DNA of 18,136 nt. Source: Entrophospora sp. SA101. Its lineage: Eukaryota; Glomeromycota; Glomeromycetes; Entrophosporales; Entrophosporaceae. The position numbers and the translations under genes were made by a program. Within the stretch, counting starts at the first letter, position 1; each line of letters opens with the position of its first letter. Shown here piece by piece: positions 8,831 through 18,136 of the stretch. The stretch covers positions 16,164 through 34,299 of the forward strand of contig CAUDNR010000333.1 in NCBI GenBank assembly GCA_958430865.1, given 5' to 3'. The notes beneath the pieces are model-generated. The model searched no databases. It was given only the letters and a program-made list of their open reading frames with translations, and had not been told where the DNA came from.

Positions 8831-8872
8831 CCGACTTCCTATTTCCGACATCCGACACCCGACATCCGACAA
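8831..8872. repeat. CCGACAY heptamer tandem array
   Basis: Six 7-nt units occur in a row: CCGACTT, CCTATTT, CCGACAT, CCGACAC, CCGACAT, CCGACAA. The second unit is diverged. The array begins within about 4 nt of the inner end of the long inverted repeat, and is GC-rich against its surroundings. Confidence 0.75.
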
Positions 8873-10313
8873 TTGCAATTTTTTGACGATGATGCATATA
8901 AACTTTCCCGATTTAGTTCCTAGAGTAACACTTCACCAAAACAAAATAATACTCGAGATTTCATCTATTTGTTCATAAATAAAAACCGGGCTATTACCTG
9001 TGTGGTTTGCCTAAAACTTCTTTAAAGCTTCCACTTTGGCAGTCATTAATATTAAATTGACCAATAAGAAGGCAAAATAGATGTAAATCCAGTTTAAGGG
9101 ATAATATTTACTAAATTCATTTGTGAAACTAGCAATCATACAACCCTTTCTCCCAAACGGTCGTGTGACTTACCGCACAAATTCTTTATTAAGTTTTCAA
9201 TAGAGCCCAAATTTGGCTAACGTTGGGAAAAATATTTTTGCAAAAAAAAATCTTTGACTAAAAGTCTTTGACAATCAAAAATGTAATCCCCCACTTTGCG
9301 GGACGAGACGGAAGGAGAAAAAAAAAGAAGGTAAAAAAATATAGAATATATATATGTATTTCTCCGGGAATTGTGAGAGGTCACGCAAAAACAATTGGGT
9401 TGCAAGGATTTCTGGGCGGTCGAATTTTTTAGTAGGAAAACTCTTAGTTGAGGTCCCAGACGATTTCGTTCAAGGGTTTTTACAAAAAAGTCTAAAACAA
9501 GCCTTTTCGATTGGGAATTTTTAATTATGATGTTACCGTAGATCTTTTCTTAACTTGATAATGAATAAATATTTTCCAATTTATTCGAAAAATTCTTTTT
9601 TTAAATCTTTTTTTATATTATAAGTAGAATTTGATCTGCACTGTGCCCCAATTTAAAAATAACAACATATCATCATCATCTTGTATTTAATTAAGTCATT
9701 CTATTTTCTATATACAAAAAAATCAATAAGAATATTTTTCGCGTGGTTATTCGTGCTTTGTATAATTTTATTGGTTTATTGGTTTATTGGGTTTTGAAAG
9801 AAAGTGTTATTATCTATTTCTGCCTAATATTAAATTGTGCTACTATTTTAAAATGACAATTATTCTTCCACATGTTCTAATATTTATGAATGATTATAAT
9901 ACTTTTCAAAATAGAATGAAACTAGAGGCAGAATTTAGAAGCTAGAGTTTAAAAAAAATAAATCTTTTTTTATCGAAAATAAGGCTTCATTATTCTGGTC
10001 AGCTTTAAATTATCTTAATAAATTTACTGCTGCTTATGTTTAATAACTGATATTACGTTTGGCAATTCCATTATTTTTTCTATAAAATTGTTTTTAGTAA
10101 AATATTCGAATATTTGATCGAAATTCATGGTTCAATTTCACTGAATTATTCGTTCGCCCTTTTTAAACCATACAATAATCATTTTTTCCGTTCTTCGACA
10201 TTTTCAACATCATTTCTTGTTGAATGATTGTCATATGATATAGACGTTGTTATTACACATTCTATAAATGGTAATGTTTGTATCAATTTTGCTTTAATCT
10301 AAGGCGTAGCTAA
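8873..10313. other. gene-poor region, first part of the inverted-repeat-bounded block
   Basis: I find no supportable gene. Short frames such as the minus-strand 9217-9405 frame are low-complexity and lack protein-like composition. Small direct repeats are present, for example TCTTTGAC twice around 9250-9271 and TTGGTTTA tandem units around 9770-9790. Base composition is slightly less AT-rich around 8990-9450, but no exon can be defended. Confidence 0.4.
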
Positions 10314-10395
10314 CAGTTTACACTTTCTATAGCGGATCATTTGGCTTAGGAAAAATGTCCGTCATAGAGAGAATCCGTTATGGACAGTAATGATT
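10314..10395. mobile_element. partial MITE-like copy related to the element at 14.8 kb
   Basis: It begins CAGTTTACACTTTCTATAGC and continues with CATTTGG, GGAAAAATGTCCGT and ATCCGTTATGGA. The same words occur in the same order in 14715-14891 (CATTTGG, GGAAAAAATGCCCGT, ATCCGTTATGGA). The internal part is shortened and no right terminal repeat is visible, so this is a truncated or internally deleted relative. Confidence 0.5.
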
Positions 10396-11636
10396 ACGAT
10401 TTATAAGTTTCGATACAACGTTTGGGCCTTTCCAAGTTGTATGATTATAGAACACAAAAGCTAAAAAGGTATTTATTATATTTTCGAATTTTTTGAAATT
10501 CATCATGTATGGCTGCAATAGAATTTACACAAATAGAATATATGAAATATGCCGAATAAACAAAATCTCAATATTTAACAATAAAATTTAACTAATTCTT
10601 ATCTAATCTATTAAATATTTATCCCACCGACCAAAACTGTTAAATTCGAGCATATGATATTTTGATTATACTTTTTTAAACTTGTTATGGTAGAGTAATA
10701 GCGAAGGCTTGTTTCCAATCTATCAAAACTAAAAATAGATAACCTACAACTCCATCTTATTTGTTACACCAAGTTTAATATTAAAAAAGAAATTTGCAAT
10801 CATCTGATAAAGTAATAACTTAAGAAAATTTAAAAGCATTTTTCATCAATATCAACTGACAAACTAAAGCAGAAAATTATTATATTTGGTTGGTAATGTT
10901 CTAAAAATGACCTTTGAACCAAAGATATTCCCATTTCCAACCTAATGCATTATTTATATCAAATAGATAAGATGTATTACTATTTTGTTAAGTTTAGATG
11001 ATTTATTTATAACCACTAGTTTTGTATATATATATATAATTTTTAATGGATCCAAATTTGAGCATCACAGATGAATTTTGTATCATAAGATATTCTCATA
11101 CAACCCAACCAGTGTTGTTTACTATTTTTATTTCTGTTACACTATTTATAAAGAGTAAAAGTTATCTAAAATACTAAAACAACAAATTCTTATTATTATA
11201 ACATTCCAGAGAGTGTGTTAACCAATAAGTTTTATAATTTACGACTCTATCTTCAAGACTTATTGGTTATATTTTTTTGGGGTTAAAAACTGGTCGAGCC
11301 TTAGCATTGTCTAAAAAAAATTTGGGCTAATTAAATTTCGTATAACAGCATTTTTTAATATGAAAACGAACGGTCGCGCGGATTATCTAATAATATAACC
11401 AATCATGCTACAAAAGAATACCAAAAAAGGAAAAAATATTATACACTGCTTGAATTTATCAAATATGTATAAAATTACAACCAATTGATTCAAGTCACAC
11501 AAGTCATATATAATATAAGTCTATTTGTCAATATTTTATTGCTCACTAAGTGAATTCTTAGGTATGCAAAAAAAATTTTTTTTTGTGATGGTAACACATT
11601 ATTACTATTGTAACTTATTTTTAATTCACATTATAG
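10396..11636. other. gene-poor AT-rich region
   Basis: No gene supported. It contains a (TA)n run around 11027-11038 and a perfect 12-bp inverted repeat TAACCAATAAGT at 11219-11230 and 11258-11269 with a 27-nt loop. A long A/T homopolymer palindrome lies around 11569-11584. Confidence 0.4.
11219..11269. repeat. 12-bp perfect hairpin
   Basis: TAACCAATAAGT at 11219-11230 is the exact reverse complement of 11258-11269, with a 27-nt loop. No T-tract follows that would mark it as a terminator. It is more likely a minor foldback. Confidence 0.45.
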
Positions 11637-11750
11637 GAAAAAATTTTTTCACAAAGATTTCGACAACCATTTTTATAAATACTTGTCAAATATTATGAAA
11701 ATTATTGCAAAAACTGTGCCATGCGAAATCTTTGTGAACTTGGTTTTTTC
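11637..11750. mobile_element. small foldback element (114 bp)
   Basis: A perfect 15-bp stem TTCACAAAGATTTCG (11648-11662) pairs with CGAAATCTTTGTGAA (11724-11738). The match extends outward imperfectly to GAAAAAA (11637) and TTTTTTC (to 11750), giving arms of about 26 nt. The arrangement and size suit a very small MITE or foldback. No coding content and no clear target-site duplication. Confidence 0.5.
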
Positions 11751-13257
11751 TATATGTCAAGGCTTCTTTCTGCTATTTGGACCACGGATTATATTGTAGT
11801 AATAGTAAAGTCAACATTGGGAAATATCTGTGACCGTTAAATGTAAAGCGAACAACAAAACATTATTTATTTGTTAATTTTCTTCACAGCTTCTCTTAAT
11901 GGTGTTGAATCAGGGCTAGAGTTTTCTTATTATCATTTTTGGTATTCTTCTTCTTTGAAAATATTTGCAATTTCTATAAACGATTTAAACAAGTTTCTTT
12001 TTTATTGATTATTCCCAGGATTTGTGTTCATGCAGGCTTTACAAGCAGCTATTTCATGAGTAGAATTACTTTAATTGATGAAATCCCAAACCAAGGTGTA
12101 ATATGTTTTTTTCCTCATAAATATAATTATTAATTCCAGTTGTATATTCGTTGAAGATCAGTTAGATAACTGTTCTCCAGAACTGCAAGTTATTTGAACG
12201 ATCGTTTCTATTAAATAACAATCGTAGTATCGACAGAATTATATTATCGATTTTTGCCTCACTCATTACTACCAATATTATTATAATCATTTATAATCGT
12301 TCCCATTTTTATTTTATTTAAGTTTTGACAAACATTTAGGTCGAAATATATTCATCTAGGTCACTTGATTTGCCATAATACTGAAACATGCCTGAAATAT
12401 CTAAATATCCGTTGAAATGTAAGATTTACGAAATGTATAAATATGATTTAAAATAACGCCGACTATTTGCAAGATACGCAATCAGTTCCTTATCACTCAT
12501 TGATAAATATTGGCTGCGGAGGGTAAATTTGAGAATGGGCCATTTTCAACCAATTATTTACCCCAAAACCTATATAATGAATATACTAATTCCTTTTATG
12601 CACCAAAAAAATATTTGATAATTTTTATTTTAATAATTAATTTATGCATTTTGACAACATTTATGCATTTTGGCGTCATTTAGACATCTCAACATAATTT
12701 TAGATTTTCGACAGCCTAAATCTCGAATGAAAACAGGTGCTCAAAACATTTCGGCCGACAAATACATTCAAACTGTTCCCTAATCAATATCCAGATAATC
12801 TTTTTGTCCACAAATTATGCTTCTTCTAAAAAAATATGGTTTTTTTTAAAAAACTATTCGCTCAAAAAGAATCGGATCGAGTTTTGTTCTTTGGGCTACC
12901 AGCAACGCTGAACAGATGTTCACTTGGGATAATATTTTCTTGTAGGAAAATTGATTTTTGGTTTTTCTACCAGATGAACGGATCCTTTTCCCATTCTATT
13001 TCGTCCAACACGCGAGATAAGCCGAAACCTAAGGTTATATTTAATTTTAATTTAAAAGACAAATCATTCATTATTTCTTTATCAAATGATATAAAAGTGA
13101 TAATTAGTGAGCGAGTGTGTGAATATAATCGTAAAATTCTAGCACACTCATTACAGATGATAATAATAAAGCTCTGGATACTATTAACCCGTGTCACTTA
13201 ATTCTTATGTTTAGTTTTTGGCAAGATTGGTAAAAATGCGTTATTTGATTTCTTAAA
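11751..13257. other. gene-poor region with weak coding-like stretches
   Basis: No gene can be defended. Three stretches are noted. Around 12018-12110 an open stretch sits between a pyrimidine-rich CCCAG and a possible GTGTAA donor. At 12388-12618 a frame starts MPEISKYPLKCKIYEMYKYD, with one TAA at 12454, then runs on for 53 codons. At 12836-13201 is a 121-codon frame whose section from 12976 (MNGSFSHSISSNTRDKPKPK) has less biased bases than its surroundings. These could be exons of an unrecognised intron-rich gene or chance. Confidence 0.25.
12640..12696. repeat. 19-bp tandem repeat, two to three copies
   Basis: The unit ATTTATGCATTTTGACAAC at 12640-12658 is followed directly by a second copy at 12659-12677, differing only at its end, and by a third degenerate one (ATTTAGACAT...). 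This is a small local duplication. Confidence 0.55.
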
Positions 13258-13368
13258 ATGCTTCCGTTATTGTTCTACTTTGTTCTGCTAGCTAGTGCAA
13301 TTGCTCTCCAACTTTTTTATTTGAGAAAGATATATAGTAATAGTTGGAGTCAGCTCAGCACAAGGTAG
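13258..13368 (+). CDS. short ORF with hydrophobic N-terminus (putative)
   Basis: An ATG at 13258 opens 36 codons ending at TAG 13366. The first 20 residues (MLPLLFYFVLLASAIALQLF) form a continuous hydrophobic segment with small residues, resembling a signal peptide or membrane anchor. A short polar tail follows (YLRKIYSNSWSQLSTR). The terminal AAGGTAGCA could be a splice donor instead of the end, which would make this the first exon of a secreted or membrane protein. No homology is recognised. In AT-rich DNA hydrophobic frames arise by chance, so the call is weak. Confidence 0.22.
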   Translation: MLPLLFYFVLLASAIALQLFYLRKIYSNSWSQLSTR

Positions 13369-14073
13369 CACAAACAACTCTGATCTGTTTTATAGACACG
13401 CTCTTGCTAATGGTATTTTCAACACAAGCAACACATTTATGAATAATAATAAATGAATGGCATTTTTTTATTAATGATAATAATACAAAAAATTTCAACG
13501 TTTGCATTCAAATCTCCTATTTTATTTTTCATACAACAAACAATTCCGCGTTTACATCACATAAAAAACAAATTGAGTGATGTGTTATATAATTCATTTT
13601 TTATCCAAATAACTCATACAATACAATAATTAATTACAAATTGAAATGTAATGATGTATTTGAAATTCAAACATCATACAATAAATAATTCAAATGATGA
13701 TGTATTACAACGCTTTACTATTTTTATAACGCAATAACAATTCGAATTTCAATTTAATGTTAAATAAAATTTTTTATTTTTTTGTCGAGAAAATAATGTT
13801 TCCCGATTTTCTTGCAGTAGCGTCTTCAACCACACCAATTATATGAAGGTTTGTCTGTAATGCACTTCCATTTAAACTTGGTCTATAAATTTATCATTGT
13901 TTTTACTAGCGATGTCAGCCGAAAAACCTATGCATGCAGACCAATAAATTTTTTGTCAAACCATTTACTATATAGACAAATGAATTCGCTATAAATCAGT
14001 TGTTTTTACTATTTTTACCAAGTCTATTTTAATAATTATCAATAGATGAAAAAATCTTCTCTGGCGGTATCGT
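13369..14073. other. gene-poor AT-rich region
   Basis: No gene seen. Around 13600-13710 several related ATGATGTATT / AATTCAAA words recur, including a near-palindrome GATGTATTTGAAATTCAAAC around 13653-13675. The remainder is plain AT-rich sequence. Confidence 0.4.
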
Positions 14074-14203
14074 TGTTATTGTTATTGCTATTATTGTTAT
14101 TATTATTATTATTGTTATTGTTATTATATTATTTATTATTATTATTATTTGTTATTATTATTATTATTATTTGTTATTAATATTATTATTTGTTATTATT
14201 ACA
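14074..14203. repeat. interrupted (TTA/TTG)n microsatellite
   Basis: About 130 bp of trinucleotide repeat made mostly of TTA with TTG interruptions (TTATTGTTATTATTATTATT). The later part is built of a higher-order unit of about 18-25 nt ending in TTTG. It is non-coding and likely to vary in length between strains. Confidence 0.85.
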
Positions 14204-14714
14204 TCTAATTCGACACCATTGTTGCTATTTAATAGTTCGTCATTACTAGGGTTCTATTTGGAATAAGGTTTGTTCGAATTATTTGCTTTATTCGTCATAT
14301 TACAATAGAAACTCTAACTGTTACTATTGCGTTTTTTATTATTATCTTTTTTTTTTTAGCAAATATATGTCTTTTTCTTTTATCATTTCTAAGTAATGCA
14401 TTAAAACTCCAGACGTAAAATGAATGTCAAAAGATTTTTTTTAGCCAGACAAGCCGTTTAAAAATTCCTTAGCCAGCTCATATCACTAATTATATTATAA
14501 GCCAATGAAGCAAATGTAGTGCTTCAGCTTTAGTCTTAATCAACTTTTATTGTTTAAAAGTTTTATCGCTATAAACGCTCAACAAGATGGGTTCTTCATG
14601 GTCACATTTCAATTTATATACTGTCCTTTGGTGAAGATACCAGCTTAGCTTGTACTCGTAAACAATTTCCACACAGAGGACTTAGATCATCACCATTACA
14701 TGCAAAATTTTCGC
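14204..14714. other. AT-rich spacer
   Basis: I see nothing gene-like between the microsatellite and the MITE-like element. Only short homopolymers such as the T run around 14349-14359 stand out. Confidence 0.4.
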
Positions 14715-14891
14715 CAGTATATACAATTCGCTCTCTCTATAACGTACCATTTGGATTATTACCGGAAAAAATGCCCGTTAGAAACAACTACTATTATTAT
14801 ATACGTGACATATAAATTGGACTCAAATTTCACAGCCTGTTATAGAGCAAGATCCGTTATGGAAAGATACATTATAGAGAGAGTTTCCCTG
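14715..14891. mobile_element. MITE-like element with CTCTCTCTATAA terminal repeats (pogo/Tigger style)
   Basis: A perfect 12-bp core CTCTCTCTATAA at 14731-14742 is inverted at 14872-14883, with weaker similarity on both sides. Taken from the outer ends, the right arm reads CAGGGAAACTCTCTCTATAA and the left CAGTATATACAATTCGCTCT. CAG...CTCTCTATAACG is the style of pogo/Tigger-like terminal repeats. The 177 bp are non-coding. Subterminal words (CATTTGG, AAAAAATG, ATCCGTTATGGA) recur at 10314-10395. No TA duplication was found at the ends, consistent with age. An overlapping 86-codon frame (14700-14960) is not considered real. Confidence 0.6.
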
Positions 14892-15666
14892 CAAGTACAC
14901 TTATTTCTCCTCATAAAAACAACAACTTCATATTTTTTTTTTCTTGGTTTAGCCAGATAGTCTTGACTTTTTATCTATTTCAGAACCTTCACCTATTTCC
15001 GCAGTTATTATACAAAAATTACTTGCATTATTATTAGCTTTAATCCACATTTACAAAACCCAAAATACTTACGATTCTCTTCCTTGTGTTGTAATTGTAT
15101 ACAATTAGATGTGTCATGACGTGAAATAATCTATATATAGAGTTGCAGATGAGAATTGTTGTTGCAATTATTATGATGATGGAGTGGTAATGATTAATAA
15201 AACAAAGATTTAATATTAATAATAATAATCCATTCTTGACTTAATTTAGTAAAATATATTAACTATTTTTGGATTTCAACGGAAAGTGTATCCAGTGTGG
15301 AATCCTAAATATAAAATAAAATAAATGCGAGATACAAAAATATGTTTGTTTGCTTTTTTTTCTATTATTATTAAAACATGTGTATAAAATAAAAACCAGA
15401 GAATTAGTTTAATCGCATTCCAAAGACAAGTAATGTAGATATTAATAAGTTAACATTAGACATTTGTAACTTTAACTAAGTAATAAATATTATTGCATTT
15501 AACACAGATATCCATGCGTTTATGGAAGTCATGTGGTTTAAAATAAACTTTCACAATTCTAATGGTTATTCCGCAAGTTTAACTTGGACATTTCTTTATT
15601 TTTAACATCAAACTTTTTAATTTTATATATTCTATATGATTTATAAATATTTTTACATTTTCAAAA
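14892..15666. other. AT-rich spacer
   Basis: No gene or clear repeat structure seen. There are short AAT/TAA runs (about 15210-15230). Confidence 0.4.
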
Positions 15667-15858
15667 ATGATAACTGGAGAAGACGAAGAAAGAGTACAAA
15701 GAGAAGTCGAAGTTAAAGAGGAGGATAACATAAAGAAGTTGATCGAGTAGTGGGAAGGATGTGTGGAAAGGCGTGGAGGAGAGATGAAATATTTAGAGAA
15801 AGAGAAAGAGTGGTTGGAGGCAAGGAGATGGTTAGTTTTGGAGTATAGGGAAGAATGA
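15667..15858 (+). pseudogene. charged coiled-coil-like coding remnant
   Basis: An unusually GA-rich stretch reads as one frame of highly charged protein from an ATG at 15667: MITGEDEERVQREVEVKEED, then a TAG at 15748, then ERRGGEMKYLEKEKEWLEAR and RWLVLEYREE, ending at a TGA at 15856. The composition (Glu/Lys/Arg with Trp) is typical of a genuine coiled-coil protein and unlike the AT-rich surroundings. The frame is broken by the internal TAG, and no neighbouring exons are obvious. The pyrimidine-rich opposite strand gives two Ser/Leu/Phe/Pro-rich frames that are mirror images of it. The family is not recognised. Confidence 0.4.
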
Positions 15859-16360
15859 ATAAAGAAAAAGGTAATGAACAACTTACATCAGAAAATATAC
15901 TTTCTCTTTTTTTCATTTTCCCATTTAGCAACATTTGGTACACCGTTCAATTTAAATTTAAACCACCTTCTATCATTTAATTGTTTATCATTAACAAGTA
16001 ATGCTTATATTTTTGAAGGAATGTTTGGCATAGTGTTGTGTGATATTGATTAACTTGTTCTTCTTCATTGATTCTTTTTCCTTCTTTTATTCACTTTTTT
16101 AATTAAATACACAATCTTGTTTCATGTTGATAATTAAATTACATTCTAATATTCTGAACTATATCTATTCTATTTTTGTTATATGTAAAACAAAGTGAAA
16201 CGGCAAGGTGATTTTGAAGATATAAGCCTAAACCTGCTTCACCTAAAACAAGCTCATCTATATAATACACAAATTACCAGATAATGTTGAAAAGTCCCAG
16301 AACCATTCTCAAAGCATATGAAAGTTGAAGAGAACCATATTATATTGAATAATGAAGTAA
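15859..16360. other. spacer upstream of the second Crinkler-type remnant
   Basis: Mostly AT-rich with no clear gene. Around 16215-16265 a short frame reads KPKPASPKTSSS and could be an eroded piece of the Crinkler-type gene's N-terminal linker. It is too short to assign. Confidence 0.35.
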
Positions 16361-17969
16361 ATGCTAAGCTCAGAAAACGAATCAACATATAATGTTGGTA
16401 CATCTGTAGACGTTAAACCAAATGAAGAGGAGGTAATTTTGGGTAAGGTTAAGATGGGTGATTAAGAAAATTTTTACATCTTTGAAATCCTCCAGATGGA
16501 ATGATCAACACAGTATGTGTACATAAAGAAATTATATGTTGATACGATTGAAAAAGTTGATAAATGATCGTGATTACAGTTGTTTGCCGTAATTGGGAAA
16601 AGTGATTATGGCAGTAATTATGGATTCTCAATATTCTTTATATGAATGAACATTAAAATAACTATATATTAATATGCAATTTGATTTAAAGAGTTCAAAT
16701 AATTACAGAGAAAATTTTGGCAATTATGATAAACCAATTATAACATTACAGATATGGTAATGATCATTTATTAAAGAAGGGCAATTATGGTACACCTGGA
16801 ATTGGGAAAACACATTTTGCAATATTTTTTGCTTTTTACATAACTCGTTGGTACTCGGCAGATATTACTTTTGGACAATTAGTCATAGGCACTGATCGAA
16901 GCTTTACTTTTTGTATTAAACAAAACAAAAACGTAATTCAAATTTCTGATATGATGGGTGAATGGGACTTTAAAGATAGTTACTCCGTGTCTCCCACTCT
17001 AGTTCAAACGAAATTTACCCTTCTAGTTACAACACAAAGAAATAGCTGATGGCATGAATTTATGAAGGAAGCAGGTGTTTTAAAATGCTATACACACATT
17101 TGAATAGAGAATGTTTTGGAGATGGAATCCAAATACAAAAATAAGGTAACTGAGGATCGAGTCAATGGGTTGATCAAGGTTTGGGTTTGTATACATGATA
17201 AAACTTTTGATGAATATAATGAGGAGCTAAAGATCTTAGAAGTAATCACTCAATGTCTAGAAGGAGAAAAATTAAATAAGCATTATTCTGGAAAATCCAT
17301 ACACGTACTCCAAATCAAATTTACAGATTATGAACATGTTCCTGCTTAGGGTTATATGTTTGAGGCTTTGTTTGATAAATACAAAAAACCACACAGTATT
17401 GTTAGTAATGTAAGAGGTCCTGGTGCTCCATTATCTGGAAGATTCTTTGGAGTGATGTTACATGATTATTGCAACATTTAAAAATGCGAATTTTTAGCCA
17501 GTAATATTTGTGGGTGATTGCAACTTCCGGGACTAAAGCAAAACTTATTTAAATCAATTAATGAAATAACTTTAAAGGGTTATTATAATATTCCTAAACA
17601 GACTAAATAGAAGAATTTTGAGTCGGTTTATGCTCTTGTGTCTCAGTGTGATAATGAAGTTCATTGTTTATTTCAGATGACAATTGTGAAAAAACATAAT
17701 ATCAAGGTAACATTTGTTTTCATTAGCTTTGTATTTGTACCTACTATTATGAACTGACCATATTTATTTATCTAGGTAAACAGTCTTAGGAAATTGAAGA
17801 GTCTATTGGATAGCGATTCACAAATCTATTTATATTTCATTGTTCTAGACATCAAGAGTAGAATTATGTTATAACAAATGATGCTAAATATACAGGATGG
17901 AATAGCTAAACGGAATGGATTAAAAATAGTGATTCATATGTTCTTCTAATCAATATTTCAGATTTTTAA
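16361..17969 (+). pseudogene. second Crinkler-type (CR effector-like) gene, heavily decayed
   Basis: The best-preserved part starts with a Walker A motif GTPGIGKTHFAIFF (16789-16830) and is open to 17047. It continues through LIKVWVCIHDKTFDEYNEEL, VRGPGAPLSGRFFGVMLHDY (about 17411-17470) and LKQNLFKSINEITLKGYYN. A GT..AG intron at 17707-17775 (phase 0) separates this from LRKLKSLLDSDSQIYLYFIV. A frameshift near 17860 leads to a last segment (EWIKNSDSYVLLINISDF) ending at 17967. Stops: TGA 17047, 17101 and 17515; TAG 17347 and 17608; TAA 17479 and 17907. Upstream, a disordered acidic stretch (NESTYNVGTSVDVKPNEEE, about 16379-16435) and a piece ending YVYIKKLYVDTIEKVDK may be the N-terminal part in other frames. 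The pattern resembles Rhizophagus Crinkler-type P-loop proteins, of a different subfamily from the copy at 3.8-5.5 kb. Confidence 0.65.
17707..17775 (+). other. 69-nt intron in the second Crinkler-type remnant
   Basis: It starts GTAACA after the codons ATC AAG and ends TTTATCTAG. Removing it joins HNIK to VNSLRKLKS in phase 0, while the intron itself contains an in-frame stop. This is good evidence that the sequence was once a spliced nuclear gene and did not arise as a processed copy. Confidence 0.6.
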
Positions 17970-18060
17970 TTAGATATATAATTTTTTAAATATAAAACAA
18001 AAATTTATAATCATGTTAAATTTGCACAAAAAATGAAACATGTATAGTCAATGCTTGATA

Positions 18061-18136
18061 TAAAAAATAGTTGGTTTTGACAAAAAATTCATATTAATAT
18101 ATGTGATTCATTGTATAAAAAGATTGCCAATATTTT
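18061..18136 (-). repeat. right arm of the 75-bp inverted repeat, cut by the window edge
   Basis: Reverse complement of 8751-8827 with no mismatch over about 75 nt apart from one homopolymer T. The match continues to the last base of the window, so the true arm is longer. It lies about 90 bp downstream of the end of the second Crinkler-type remnant. Confidence 0.9.

Noticed and set aside
9217..9405. Minus-strand 62-codon frame
   Set aside because: Low-complexity Phe/Ser composition, no domain, no start context.
12967..13197. Minus-strand 76-codon frame
   Set aside because: Overlaps an open plus-strand frame; neither has homology I recognise, and both may be chance.
15579..15943. Two Ser/Leu/Phe-rich minus-strand frames
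   Set aside because: They are mirror images of the GA-rich coiled-coil-like remnant on the plus strand.
1..18136. tRNA, rRNA or CRISPR array
   Set aside because: Reading both strands by eye I found no tRNA T-loop plus acceptor pairing, no conserved rRNA words and no regularly spaced repeat-spacer pattern. A tRNAscan/Infernal run would be decisive.

Overview
This window looks like nuclear DNA from a very AT-rich fungus. The best guess is an arbuscular mycorrhizal fungus of the Rhizophagus/Glomus type. The reasons are short GT..AG introns of about 67-85 nt, very AT-rich spacers, a Myb/SANT-like gene rich in Asn/Asp/Glu/Lys, two decayed Crinkler-type (CR) effector-like genes, and hAT and CENP-B-HTH transposase remnants with MITE-like inverted repeats. 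The host is inferred from style and gene content, not from a marker gene.

Layout. 381-1831 (-): an intact two-exon Myb/SANT-like DNA-binding gene, divergent from 1963-2986 (+), a decayed Era/TrmE-like GTPase gene that still shows its intron-exon pattern. 3129-3540: more coding-like debris. 3557-3768: a clean MITE-like element with 42-bp terminal inverted repeats. 3838-5523 (-): a broken Crinkler-type gene (P-loop NTPase plus restriction-endonuclease-like C-terminus) with six in-frame stops, all TGA, and one homopolymer frameshift. 6143-6346 (-): a small intact gene of 67 codons. 7811-8412 (+): a decayed hAT transposase, running into a CENP-B/Tc5-type HTH fragment (8413-8571) and an unidentified third coding segment (8535-8690).

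8751-18136 is bounded by an inverted repeat of at least 75 bp; its right arm is cut by the window edge. The inside is mostly gene-poor: two related MITE-like sequences (about 10.3 and 14.8 kb), a small foldback at 11.64 kb, a (TTA)n-like microsatellite at 14.07 kb, a short ORF with a hydrophobic N-terminus (13.26 kb), a charged coiled-coil-like remnant (15.67 kb), and near its right end a second decayed Crinkler-type gene (16.36-17.97 kb).

Only two genes look intact: the Myb/SANT-like gene and the small 67-codon gene. The rest is repeat-driven accessory sequence. I see no tRNA, rRNA, CRISPR array or operon structure. The points most worth a second look are the all-TGA stop pattern of the first Crinkler-type gene, the 9.4-kb inverted-repeat-bounded block, and the hAT/HTH junction.
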